From DASYQD01 sp963837455 (GTDB lineage: Bacteria; Acidobacteriota; Thermoanaerobaculia; Multivoradales; JAIOJS01): 64,000 nucleotides of DNA. The position numbers and the translations under genes were made by a program. The notes beneath the pieces are model-generated. The model made no database searches. It worked only from the letters and a program-made list of their open reading frames with translations, and was not told the origin of the DNA. Shown piece after piece: positions 1 to 7,512 of the stretch (the stretch's first letter is position 1; every line of letters starts with the position of its first letter). The stretch spans positions 620,001 to 684,000 of the forward strand of contig CAWINM010000010.1 in the NCBI GenBank assembly GCA_963837455.1, given 5' to 3'.

Positions 1-1184
1 CGACCGCCACCGGCGGGCGCCTCGACCGCTCGCGGGTCGTCCCAGGCGTCCGCTGCCAGCGACAGCGCCAGCGGGCCCAGCCGCAGGCCCCGCACGGCGG
101 CACCGTACCCCCAGCTGCGATCGACGCTCGAGTCGAGGTCGCGCACGTAGAGGTCGAAGGTTCCCAAAGGCGTTGCAGCCTCGACGTCGAGGAAGCGCGA
201 GATCTCCTGCGGGCCGAGCGCGGCGCGGGTGCCGAGGGTGAGGCGCGCGGCACCGAGGGCGAGCGCCGGCACGCGTACCCGCGGCGCCCCCTGCAGCACG
301 TGCTGGCGGAAGTAGGCGGTCATGGCCGCTGCCAGCGAGGGGTCGAGGAGGTCCCACAGCGCCGCCGCGCGGGCGTCGCTGCGGGTGTCGCCGAGCAGCG
401 CCTCGTCGAAGTCGGGCTCGTAGCTACCGTCCCACACCGTGCCGGCAGCGGCGCCGAGCCGCTGCGCCTGGCGGCCGACGAGGTAGAGGGCCATGTCGTT
501 GCCGTGGCGGTACTCGTAGCCGAAGTCGCCCTTGTCGTCGCCCGGCCGCGCCGCCGGCACCGTCGCCACGTAGACCGCGAGGTCGAGCTTCGCCATCATC
601 GCCAGCGGCAGCTGGGCGCCGTCGATCCCCTCCGGCCGCAGCGCGTCGAGCAGCAGCCGGTGGGCGAGCACCTGGTCGGCCTCGACGCCGCCGGCGGCGA
701 GCAGGGCGAGCTCCTGGGCGTCGCGCGGCGGCCGCGCGGTGCCGGTGGCGCCGGAGAAGAAGCCGAAGGAGTAGCTCGGCGAGAGGCCGAATTCCCGCCC
801 GCGGCCGCCGTGGCCGAGAACCTCGTGCTGGGCGAGCAGGAGGACGGCGCCGAGCGGGAACTCCCACACCGGCGCGAGCCCGGGGTGACGCTCGCCGACG
901 TCGCCGATGCGGCCGAAGGTGCGTGCCAGCAGAAGGTTCGCCGAGGCCACGACGCGGCCGCCATAGTCCATCGCCGGCTCGCTCTCGTAGCCGACGAAGA
1001 GCGACGTCGCGGGCGCCGCCGCCGTCGGTGCGGTGCCTTCGGAAGGTTGGCTGTCCGCGAGGGGCGCGACGACCTCGGTGGCTGCCGCCTCCTCACCCAG
1101 GAGGGGCGAGGCGAGACCCGCCACCGCGGTCCACAGTGCCGCCGCCGTCGGGCGCCACCACCGGGAGTCACGAAACGCGCGCAA
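1..1184 (-). CDS. Exported, possibly barrel-forming hypothetical protein with HExxxH motif (partial)
   Basis: The minus strand is open from position 1184 to the window edge, giving about 394 residues with no stop. The C-terminus lies outside the window. The proposed start is TTG at 1184, the first start codon after a TAGGCT hexamer. Residues 1 to about 30 look like a Sec signal peptide: basic start, then TAAALWTAVAGLASPLL. Around residue 110 is the segment AQHEVLGHGGRGREFG, an HExxxH-like pattern that could bind metal. The visible C-terminal part alternates hydrophobic and polar residues (for example VRGLRLGPLALSLAADAW) as in outer-membrane beta strands. I do not recognise the family. An envelope protein with a metal site is an inference. 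The open frame and signal peptide are what the sequence shows. The reading is fairly safe because the two other minus frames give arginine/proline-rich nonsense. Confidence 0.6.
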   Translation of the reverse strand, partial: MRAFRDSRWWRPTAAALWTAVAGLASPLLGEEAAATEVVAPLADSQPSEGTAPTAAAPATSLFVGYESEPAMDYGGRVVASANLLLARTFGRIGDVGERHPGLAPVWEFPLGAVLLLAQHEVLGHGGRGREFGLSPSYSFGFFSGATGTARPPRDAQELALLAAGGVEADQVLAHRLLLDALRPEGIDGAQLPLAMMAKLDLAVYVATVPAARPGDDKGDFGYEYRHGNDMALYLVGRQAQRLGAAAGTVWDGSYEPDFDEALLGDTRSDARAAALWDLLDPSLAAAMTAYFRQHVLQGAPRVRVPALALGAARLTLGTRAALGPQEISRFLDVEAATPLGTFDLYVRDLDSSVDRSWGYGAAVRGLRLGPLALSLAADAWDDPRAVEAPAGGG

Positions 1185-1192
1185 GCATCGGC

Positions 1193-1198
1193 AGCCTA
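1193..1198 (-). promoter_or_regulatory. -10-like TAGGCT, 8 nt before the TTG start at 1184
   Basis: TAGGCT is followed by eight bases and the TTG codon, with no Shine-Dalgarno between. No good -35 hexamer is seen. It is one of a series of similarly placed hexamers in this window. Confidence 0.3.
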
Positions 1199-1384
1199 GC
1201 ACCGGGGCTGGTGCGACCGCGGCGGGCCGACCGTGCCGGCACCTGGCCGAGCTGCCGCCCGGCTGCCCGGGCTGGCAACCGGAAGCTCTGGCGGCGCGCG
1301 GCTTGCCGCGCCTGGCGTGGGTGGCGCGGCGGTCCACTCCGGTGCGGCGCGGTGGGCCCGCCGCCGCCGCCGCGGCACAGGCTC

Positions 1385-3346
1385 TCAGCCCTCCTCGGCC
1401 TCCAGGTAGGTGTAGCCGTTGAGCCCGTTGCGGTAGAACGAGAGCAGCGAGCGGCTCTCGTTGACCGTCATGCGCTCCTCGCGCACCGCCGTCTCGCAGT
1501 CCTGAAACATGCGCTCGAAGAGATCCTCGGGGTTGTACTGGAAATACGACAACACCTCGCGCACGGTGTCCCCCTCGACCACCTCCTCGATACTCCAGTG
1601 GCCGCCCTCGCCGACCTTGACGTGCACCACGTGGGTGTCGCCGAAGAGGTTGTGGAGGTCGCCGAGCGTCTCCTGATAGGCGCCGACGAGGAAGACGGCG
1701 AGGAAGTACTCGCCGCCGTTGGCGAGCGCGTGCAGCTCGAGGGTCTTCTTCATCACGCGCGGGTCCTGGAAGATGTCGAGCTTGCCGTCGGAGTCGCAGG
1801 TGATGTCGGCGAGGATGCCGCGCCGGGTGGGGCGCTCCTCGAGGCGGTGGATGGGCATCACCGGGAAGATCTGGCGCAGCGCCCAGCTGTCGGGCACCGA
1901 CTGGAAGAGCGAGAAGTTGCAGAAGTAAGTGTCGCGGGTGTCCTGCTCGAGCTCCTCGAGCTCCTCGGGCATCTGCTCGAGCCGCGCCGCCATGGTGCGG
2001 ATGCGCCCGCAGGTGGCCCAGAACAGCCGCTCGGCGAGGGCGCGCAGGGGGAGCGACAGGTAGCCGAGGCTGAACAGGTGCATCGCCTCGTCGCGCGCCT
2101 GCACGGCGTCGTGGTAGGAGGGGACGAGCGACTCCTCGGAGGTCGAGCGGTAGGCGTCGAGGAGGTCGAAGAGCGGCTGCGGCACCTCCTCGTCGAGCTG
2201 CTCCTCGAGGTTCTCGGGCACCGCGAAGCGCTGCTCCATGCTGGAGGCGCCGAGCACGTCGAACACCAGCAGGCTGTGGAAGGCGACCATGGCGCGGCCG
2301 CACTCGGTGATGATCGTCGGGTGCGGCACCGCGGCGTTGTCGCAGACGTTCATCACCCGGTAGATGACGTCGCCGGCGTACTCGCGCAGGGTGTAGTTCA
2401 TCGATGACTCGAAGTTGCTCTGGCTGCCGTCGTAGTCGACGCCGAGGCCGCCGCCGACGTCGAGGTAGCGCAGGCCGGCGCCCATGCGCGTCAGCTCGAC
2501 GTAGACGTGGGCGAGCTCGTTGATGCCGTCCTTGATGTTCTTGATGTCGTGGATCTGGCTGCCCATGTGGCAGTGCAGCAGCTCGAGGCCGCGGGTCATG
2601 CCGCGCTCCTCGAGGTACTTCATGGCGTCGATCACCTCGGGGATGGTGAGGCCGAACTTGCTGCGGTAGCCCGCCGACTCGCTCCAGCGGCCGGCGCCGG
2701 AGGCGGCGAGCTTGACGCGCACCCCGAAGCGCGCCTCGACGCCGTAGCGCTCGCTGTGCTTGGTGATGAGCAGCAGCTCGGGGAAGCTCTCGACCACCGG
2801 AATGATGTTGCGGCCGAGCTTGCGCGCCAGGACCACGCTCTCGATGTACTCGTCGTCCTTGAAGCCGTTGCAGACGATGGGCCGCTCCACCTCGCTGCGT
2901 GAGATCGCCAGCGCCGCCAAGAGCTCCGGCTTGCTACCCACCTCGAGCCCGAAGCCGAAGCGCGCCCCGTAGCGGTAGACCTCGTCGACGACGTGGCGCT
3001 GCTGGTTGACCTTGATCGGGAACACGGCGTGGTAGCGGCCGCGGTAGCCGTTCTCGGTGATGGCGTCCTGGAAGGCCTGGTAGATCTCCTCCAGGCGATG
3101 CTCGAGGAGGTCGGGGAAGCGCAGCAGCAGCGGCGTGGTGAGCCCGCGCGCCTGCAGCCCGTGCACCACCTCGAGCAGGTCGGCCTGCGCGCTCCCGTCC
3201 TGCCGCGGGCACACCGTGACGTGGCCGCGTTCGTTGATGCCGAAGTACCCCTTGCCCCAGTCGTCGATGCGGTAGAGCTCGCGGGCGGAGTCGAGGCTCC
3301 ACTCTTCGGACGGGGCGACGACGCGATCGGTCTCGAGCACGCTCAT
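1385..3346 (-). CDS. speA: Biosynthetic arginine decarboxylase
   Basis: PLP-dependent decarboxylation of arginine to agmatine, the first step of the agmatine route to putrescine and spermidine; cytoplasmic. The 653-residue product matches the usual length of SpeA (about 630-660). The pyridoxal lysine is Lys112 in FPIKVNQQ. The barrel carries HCHMGSQIHDI and GGGLGVDYDG, both typical of fold-III decarboxylases. The reading frame is open far upstream of 3346, but only the ATG at 3346 gives the family N-terminus (MSVLETDRVV). A TATGCT hexamer ends six bases before that ATG and no Shine-Dalgarno is present, so the transcript may be leaderless. The gene stands alone: the next gene upstream is divergent. 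Confidence 0.95.
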   Translation of the reverse strand: MSVLETDRVVAPSEEWSLDSARELYRIDDWGKGYFGINERGHVTVCPRQDGSAQADLLEVVHGLQARGLTTPLLLRFPDLLEHRLEEIYQAFQDAITENGYRGRYHAVFPIKVNQQRHVVDEVYRYGARFGFGLEVGSKPELLAALAISRSEVERPIVCNGFKDDEYIESVVLARKLGRNIIPVVESFPELLLITKHSERYGVEARFGVRVKLAASGAGRWSESAGYRSKFGLTIPEVIDAMKYLEERGMTRGLELLHCHMGSQIHDIKNIKDGINELAHVYVELTRMGAGLRYLDVGGGLGVDYDGSQSNFESSMNYTLREYAGDVIYRVMNVCDNAAVPHPTIITECGRAMVAFHSLLVFDVLGASSMEQRFAVPENLEEQLDEEVPQPLFDLLDAYRSTSEESLVPSYHDAVQARDEAMHLFSLGYLSLPLRALAERLFWATCGRIRTMAARLEQMPEELEELEQDTRDTYFCNFSLFQSVPDSWALRQIFPVMPIHRLEERPTRRGILADITCDSDGKLDIFQDPRVMKKTLELHALANGGEYFLAVFLVGAYQETLGDLHNLFGDTHVVHVKVGEGGHWSIEEVVEGDTVREVLSYFQYNPEDLFERMFQDCETAVREERMTVNESRSLLSFYRNGLNGYTYLEAEEG

Positions 3347-3352
3347 GGCAGG

Positions 3353-3358
3353 AGCATA
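3353..3358 (-). promoter_or_regulatory. -10-like TATGCT, 6 nt before the speA ATG
   Basis: TATGCT is separated from the ATG at 3346 by six bases, which would put +1 on or next to the start codon. No clear -35 and no Shine-Dalgarno were found. Confidence 0.35.
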
Positions 3359-3676
3359 GCGTGCCGTGGCGCCGTCCCGACACGGGCGCCGGCGCAGGGC
3401 CGCCACCGCACGGGCGTCCGTTCCTGCAAACGGGCAGGCGCCGGCGGTGGTCGCGGTCGGGCCGCCATCGCAGCGGGCCAGGTGCCAGGTGGAGGTTGCG
3501 CGTATCATGCGGCGCCTGGGCAACTCCTCTTCGCGACCGCGGCTCCTCCTCGTCGACCGCCTGGTGTCGTGGGCGGCGCCCCGCGCCCAACCGCCGGCGG
3601 TGCGAGGGACCGCTCGCCAGTCGCGCCGGAGCTGCAGCTGCCGCCCGAGCGTCCGCGGCGGCCGCCGGCCCGCGGT

Positions 3677-3681
3677 GGAGG
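3677..3681 (+). promoter_or_regulatory. Ribosome binding site fixing the TTG start at 3689
   Basis: GGAGG lies seven bases before TTG at 3689. The frame is open upstream as far as 2993, but the upstream part is low-complexity, so this site decides the start. Confidence 0.6.
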
Positions 3682-3688
3682 CGCCGCC

Positions 3689-5584
3689 TTGAGCGGCCGG
3701 CCCCGCGGTGGCAAGGACGTCCTGCGCGGCCGGGTCAAGGTTCACGACCCCTTCGAGCTGGTGCGCTGGCTGGCGCTGTCGCAGCCCGACCCCCGCAAGG
3801 CGCTCGCCGAGCTGGTGCAGAACAGTCTCGACGCCGGTGCGCACCACGTCACCGTCACCCGCGTGCGCGAGCGCGGTGTCGCCTGCCTGCGCGTGCTCGA
3901 CGACGGCGAGGGCGTGATCCCGGAGCTCTCCCGTCCCGAGGCGCTCAAGTACGTCGCCACCCACGTCGGGCACAGCCGCAAGCGCTCGCTCTCGCCGCAG
4001 GAGCGCCTGCAGCTGATGACGCAGGGGCAGTACGGCATCGGTCTGCTCGGCTTCTGGAGCCTCGGCGAGACGCTGGAGATGCGCAGCTACGTCCCCGGCC
4101 AGCGACCGCACCGGCTGGTCCTCTACCGCGATCGCGCCGACTTCCTCGTCGAGCCCATCCGCTCGCGCGCACTGTTTCCGGAGCGGACGACCGAGGTGGT
4201 GGTGACCCATCTGCACCGCGAGGCGATGGCCGCCCTGGTGGCGCGCCGTGCCGCCGACTACCTGGCGGCGGAGCTGCGTGGCCAGCTGCTCGCCCGCGAG
4301 GTCGAGCTGACCGTGGAAGACCACATCGCTCGCGGGTCGGCCGAGAAGCTGGTGCCGGTGCGGCCGCGACGCTTCCTCGGCGAGGCGCTGGCGCTGCCGG
4401 AGCGGATCGAGGTGCCGGGCCTCCCCCCTGTCCGTCTCGAGATCCACCTCGCGGCCGAAGGGGAGAGCGAGCCGTTGGCGATCTACGCCGCCGGGACGCT
4501 GGTCGCCGAGAGCTTCCACGAGCTCGCCTTCCTGCTTCTCGACTGCGCGCCCTGGACCGATCGCCGCCTCACCGGCCTGGTCGACTTCCCGGGCTTCACG
4601 GTAGCTCCGGGAAGCCGCCGCGGCGTCGTCCCGGACGCCGCGGCGACAGCGTTCGTGCGCGCGCTGCGCGGCGTCGAGCCGCTGCTCGAGGAGGCTCTGG
4701 CGAGCCTCGAGCGGCGCCAGGCGGAGGAGCTCGACCGCCGCCTCGTGCGCGACCTCCAGCGCGCCTTCCGTGGCTTCTTCCGCGAGCAGCCGCGCTACTC
4801 CTTCCTGCCGGTGGCGGGGGAGGGGCGCGGCGAGGGGCCGGCGGCGGCGGAGGACGGGAGCCCCGGCGAGGTGACCGGGGTCGCCGCCGGGGTGGCGACG
4901 GCGCCGGAGGGCGACACCGAGACGCTGGCTGGCGGCGAAGGGCCGGCGGCGCAGACCGGCGAGGAGGCGGCACCCCTCCTCGAGCTGCCGTTCCCACCCG
5001 GGCCGCTCGCCCTGGTCGTCATCCAGCCGGCGCCGCTGCGCCTCTACCGCGGCGCCGCCCGGCGGGTGCGAGCCCTGGGGCTCGATGACCGCCGACGCCC
5101 GGCCTCCGGCCCGGTGAGCTTCCACTGGCACCTGGCGGGCGACTGTGCACGGCTGGCGGCGGTGGACGGCGAGCCGGTGGCGACGATCGCCGCCGCCGAC
5201 GCGGCGGGCACGGCGACGCTGGGGGTGGTGGCGCGGGCTGTCGACGGCCGCGAGGCGCGCGCCGAGACCGCGGTGGTGGTGCGCGACGAAGCGGCCGGCG
5301 GCCGTTCGCAGGAGGGGATTCCGGAGCCGGAGCTGGTGGACTTCCCCGGCGCCGGTTGGCGCTCGCGCCTGCTCGACGCCCGCTGGCAGGTCAACAGCGC
5401 GCATCCCGAGTATCGCGCCATCGCCGACAGCCCGACGCTCAAGGTGCGCTACCTGGCGCTGCTGTTCGCCAAGGAGGTCGTGCTGCGCAGCACCAACGAT
5501 CCGCGCCTCGAGCAGCCGCTCGAGCAGCTCGTAGAGGTTGCCGCCTACGCCGACCGTAACCTCGCCGGACGGCGCCGCGAGTGA
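3689..5584 (+). CDS. Orphan GHKL (Hsp90/MutL-type) ATPase protein
   Basis: The predicted product is 631 residues from a TTG start supported by GGAGG seven bases upstream. The N-terminal 130 residues show the Bergerat ATP fold: N-box ALAELVQNSLDAGA with Asn45, G1 box DDGEGV (71-76), and a glycine lid GQYGIGLLGF (113-122). This is the arrangement of Hsp90, MutL and histidine-kinase ATPases. The middle part resembles the S5-like transducer region that follows this fold. A low-complexity Gly/Glu/Ala-rich linker at about 380-440 leads to a C-terminal region with Ig-like strands and a conserved-looking end (HPEYRAIADSPTLKVRYLAL). It is neither MutL nor Hsp90 by its remaining sequence, and no client can be named. 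It ends 15 bases before the convergent lepB stop. The function is unknown; an ATP-driven conformational clamp is an inference from the fold. Confidence 0.75.
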   Translation: MSGRPRGGKDVLRGRVKVHDPFELVRWLALSQPDPRKALAELVQNSLDAGAHHVTVTRVRERGVACLRVLDDGEGVIPELSRPEALKYVATHVGHSRKRSLSPQERLQLMTQGQYGIGLLGFWSLGETLEMRSYVPGQRPHRLVLYRDRADFLVEPIRSRALFPERTTEVVVTHLHREAMAALVARRAADYLAAELRGQLLAREVELTVEDHIARGSAEKLVPVRPRRFLGEALALPERIEVPGLPPVRLEIHLAAEGESEPLAIYAAGTLVAESFHELAFLLLDCAPWTDRRLTGLVDFPGFTVAPGSRRGVVPDAAATAFVRALRGVEPLLEEALASLERRQAEELDRRLVRDLQRAFRGFFREQPRYSFLPVAGEGRGEGPAAAEDGSPGEVTGVAAGVATAPEGDTETLAGGEGPAAQTGEEAAPLLELPFPPGPLALVVIQPAPLRLYRGAARRVRALGLDDRRRPASGPVSFHWHLAGDCARLAAVDGEPVATIAAADAAGTATLGVVARAVDGREARAETAVVVRDEAAGGRSQEGIPEPELVDFPGAGWRSRLLDARWQVNSAHPEYRAIADSPTLKVRYLALLFAKEVVLRSTNDPRLEQPLEQLVEVAAYADRNLAGRRRE

Positions 5585-5599
5585 AGGGCCGCTGGGCGC

Positions 5600-6301
5600 C
5601 TAGCGCGGCAGCAGGAAGGTGCGGCGCCAGCGCGTCTCGGTGACGAAGCCGATCGCCGTGCGGCCGAGGTGGCGGAGCAGCGCCGGCCAGCCCTGGAACT
5701 CGGCCGGCGGCGGCTCGCCGCCGAACGACCAGTAGACGACGCTGGCGCGCCCCTTGAGGTAGGTGCGCGGCAGCGGCCCCCAGAAGCGCGAGTCGTACGA
5801 CTCGTCGCGGTTGTCGCCCATCACGAAGTAGTGACCCGGTGGCACCTGGTAGGGGCCGAACTGGTCGCGCTCCATGCGCTTGGGGTTGCGCGAGGTGACG
5901 CCGCCGATGAGGGCGTCGTCGTGCGTGGTGTAGGGCTCGTCGACCGCCTGGCCGTTGAGGACGAGGGTCTTGTTGCGCACCACGATGACGTCGCCGGGAA
6001 GCCCGATGAGGCGCTTGACGAGGTCCTCGCTCGGCCTCTCGACCGAGCGGAAGACGACGATGTCGCCCCGCCGCGGCTCGCGGGCCGGCAGCAGGGCGCG
6101 CTCGAGACGGGTGGGCGCCGGCCCGTAGACGTAGCGGTTGACCGCCAGATGGTCGCCCACCAGCAGCGTGTTCTCCATCGAGCCGCTGGGGATGAAGAAG
6201 GTACGGAACACCCAGGTGTTGACGAAGATGAGGAAGAGGCCGGCGACGAGCAGGGCCTCGAAGGTCTCGCGGGTGGTGGAGCGGTGGGGGTCGTGGGGCA
6301 T
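5600..6301 (-). CDS. lepB: Signal peptidase I
   Basis: Membrane serine-lysine endopeptidase that removes Sec and Tat signal peptides on the outer face of the inner membrane. The 233-residue product has one N-terminal membrane segment (about 15-35). It then has box B with nucleophile Ser41 (IPSGSMENTLLVGD), box D with general base Lys96 (EDLVKRLIGLPGD) and box E (FVMGDNRDESYDSRFWGPLP). Length and motif order are those of the type I family. The ATG at 6301 is the natural start. A hairpin-capable sequence with seven-base arms lies at 6397-6418, upstream of the gene. It is transcribed convergently with the ATPase gene. Confidence 0.96.
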   Translation of the reverse strand: MPHDPHRSTTRETFEALLVAGLFLIFVNTWVFRTFFIPSGSMENTLLVGDHLAVNRYVYGPAPTRLERALLPAREPRRGDIVVFRSVERPSEDLVKRLIGLPGDVIVVRNKTLVLNGQAVDEPYTTHDDALIGGVTSRNPKRMERDQFGPYQVPPGHYFVMGDNRDESYDSRFWGPLPRTYLKGRASVVYWSFGGEPPPAEFQGWPALLRHLGRTAIGFVTETRWRRTFLLPR

Positions 6302-6437
6302 GGTGTAGGGGAGCTCGGGGGCAACCGCACCGCGCTCCGGATCGCGAGTCTACGAGATGCGGTCCGCCGGGTGTAGCGGTGAGCCGTGGCGCCCGGAGGC
6401 GGGGATGAGCACCCGCCTGAGCCGCACCCCCGTCACG

Positions 6438-7499
6438 CTACTCCTCCAGGTACTGCTCGAACCGCCCCTTCTCGGTCGCCTTGAGGTAGGCGTCGCGCCC
6501 GGTGATGACGCCCTTGTCGACGAGGAAGGCGAGGGCGTCGTCCATCAGCTGCATTCCCTCGGCGCGGCCGCCCTGGATGAGCGAGCGGATCATCGGCGTG
6601 TTGCCCTCGCGGATGACGTTGGGCAGGCCGCTGGTCTTGAGCAGCACCTCGTTGACCGCCACCCGCCCCTTGCCGTCGGCGGTGGGGAGCAGCAGCTGGG
6701 ACACCACCGCGGCGAGCGACTCGGAGAGGGTGATGCGCACCTGCGCCTGCTGGTCGGCGGGGAAGGCGTCGATCAGCCGATCGATGGTGTTGGCGGTGCC
6801 GTTGGTGTGCAGGGTGCCGAACACCAGGGTGCCCATCTCGGCGGCGGTGATGGCGAGCGCGATGGTCTCGAGGTCGCGCATCTCGCCCACCAGGATGACG
6901 TCGGCGTCCTCGCGCAAGGCGCCGCGCAGGGCGCCGCCGAAGCTGTCGGTGTCGGTCCCCACCTCGCGTTGCGAGAACACGCTCTGGCGGTTCTGGTGCA
7001 CGAACTCGACCGGGTCTTCGATGGTCACCACGTGCTTGCGGTAGGTGCGGTTGATGGTGTCGATGATGGCGGCGAGGGTGGTCGACTTGCCCGAGCCGGT
7101 GGGGCCGGTGACCAGGACCAGGCCGCGCAGCAGGTGGGCGAGCCGCTCGATCGCTGGCGGCAGGTTGAGCTTGGCGAGCGGGATGATGTCCTGGGGGATG
7201 GCGCGGAACACCGCCGAGGCCCCCTGCTCCTGCAGCAGGTAGTTGCCGCGGAAGCGCGCCACCCCCTCGAGCCCGTAAGCGAAGTCGAGGTCGCCACTCT
7301 CCTCGAACTCCTGCCATTGCTCGGCGGAGACGATCTCGCGCAAGAGCGAGCGGAGCTCGCCGTCGCCGAGCGTCGACCACCCTTCGACCGCCTCGAGGTG
7401 GCCGCGGCGGCGGATCCGCGGCTCGAGGTTGGCGACCAGGTGCAGGTCGGAGCCGCCGCGGTCCTGGACGTAGTGGAAGAGCTCGTGCAGGCGTGCCAT
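6438..7499 (-). CDS. pilT: PilT-family twitching ATPase
   Basis: Cytoplasmic hexameric ATPase of the type IV pilus retraction family. The 353-residue product begins with the PilT N-terminal motif GGSDLHL, then Walker A GPTGSGKST (132-140), the Asp box VVTIEDPVEFVH, Walker B VILVGEMRD and the His box GTLHTN. The C-terminus lacks an extension. It lies 13 bases downstream of a second PilT-like gene on the same strand, so the two probably form an operon. Pilin and platform genes are not in the window. Whether this copy is the true retraction motor (PilT) or the regulatory PilU paralogue cannot be settled by eye. Confidence 0.88.
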   Translation of the reverse strand: MARLHELFHYVQDRGGSDLHLVANLEPRIRRRGHLEAVEGWSTLGDGELRSLLREIVSAEQWQEFEESGDLDFAYGLEGVARFRGNYLLQEQGASAVFRAIPQDIIPLAKLNLPPAIERLAHLLRGLVLVTGPTGSGKSTTLAAIIDTINRTYRKHVVTIEDPVEFVHQNRQSVFSQREVGTDTDSFGGALRGALREDADVILVGEMRDLETIALAITAAEMGTLVFGTLHTNGTANTIDRLIDAFPADQQAQVRITLSESLAAVVSQLLLPTADGKGRVAVNEVLLKTSGLPNVIREGNTPMIRSLIQGGRAEGMQLMDDALAFLVDKGVITGRDAYLKATEKGRFEQYLEE

Positions 7500-7512
7500 C
7501 GTCGGGTTGTCT

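Larger units (their letters stand above)
3347..3688. other. Divergent intergenic region between speA and the GHKL ATPase gene
   Basis: About 340 bases of GC-rich sequence between two divergent starts. It holds the speA -10 candidate, a TATCAT near 3504-3509 that could serve the rightward gene, and the GGAGG ribosome site at 3677-3681. No conserved coding sequence is visible. Confidence 0.5.

Noticed and set aside
300..1199. Long plus-strand open frames opposite the first gene
   Set aside because: They are antisense shadows. The minus-strand frame gives the signal peptide and normal composition.
3507..3692. Short plus-strand ORF ending at the TTG start of the GHKL ATPase gene
   Set aside because: The composition is Arg/Pro/Ser-rich as in shadow frames of GC-rich DNA. 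There is no ribosome site and no recognisable domain.
6397..6418. Hairpin between lepB and pilT as a terminator
   Set aside because: The arms are only seven bases, with no U-tract on either strand.
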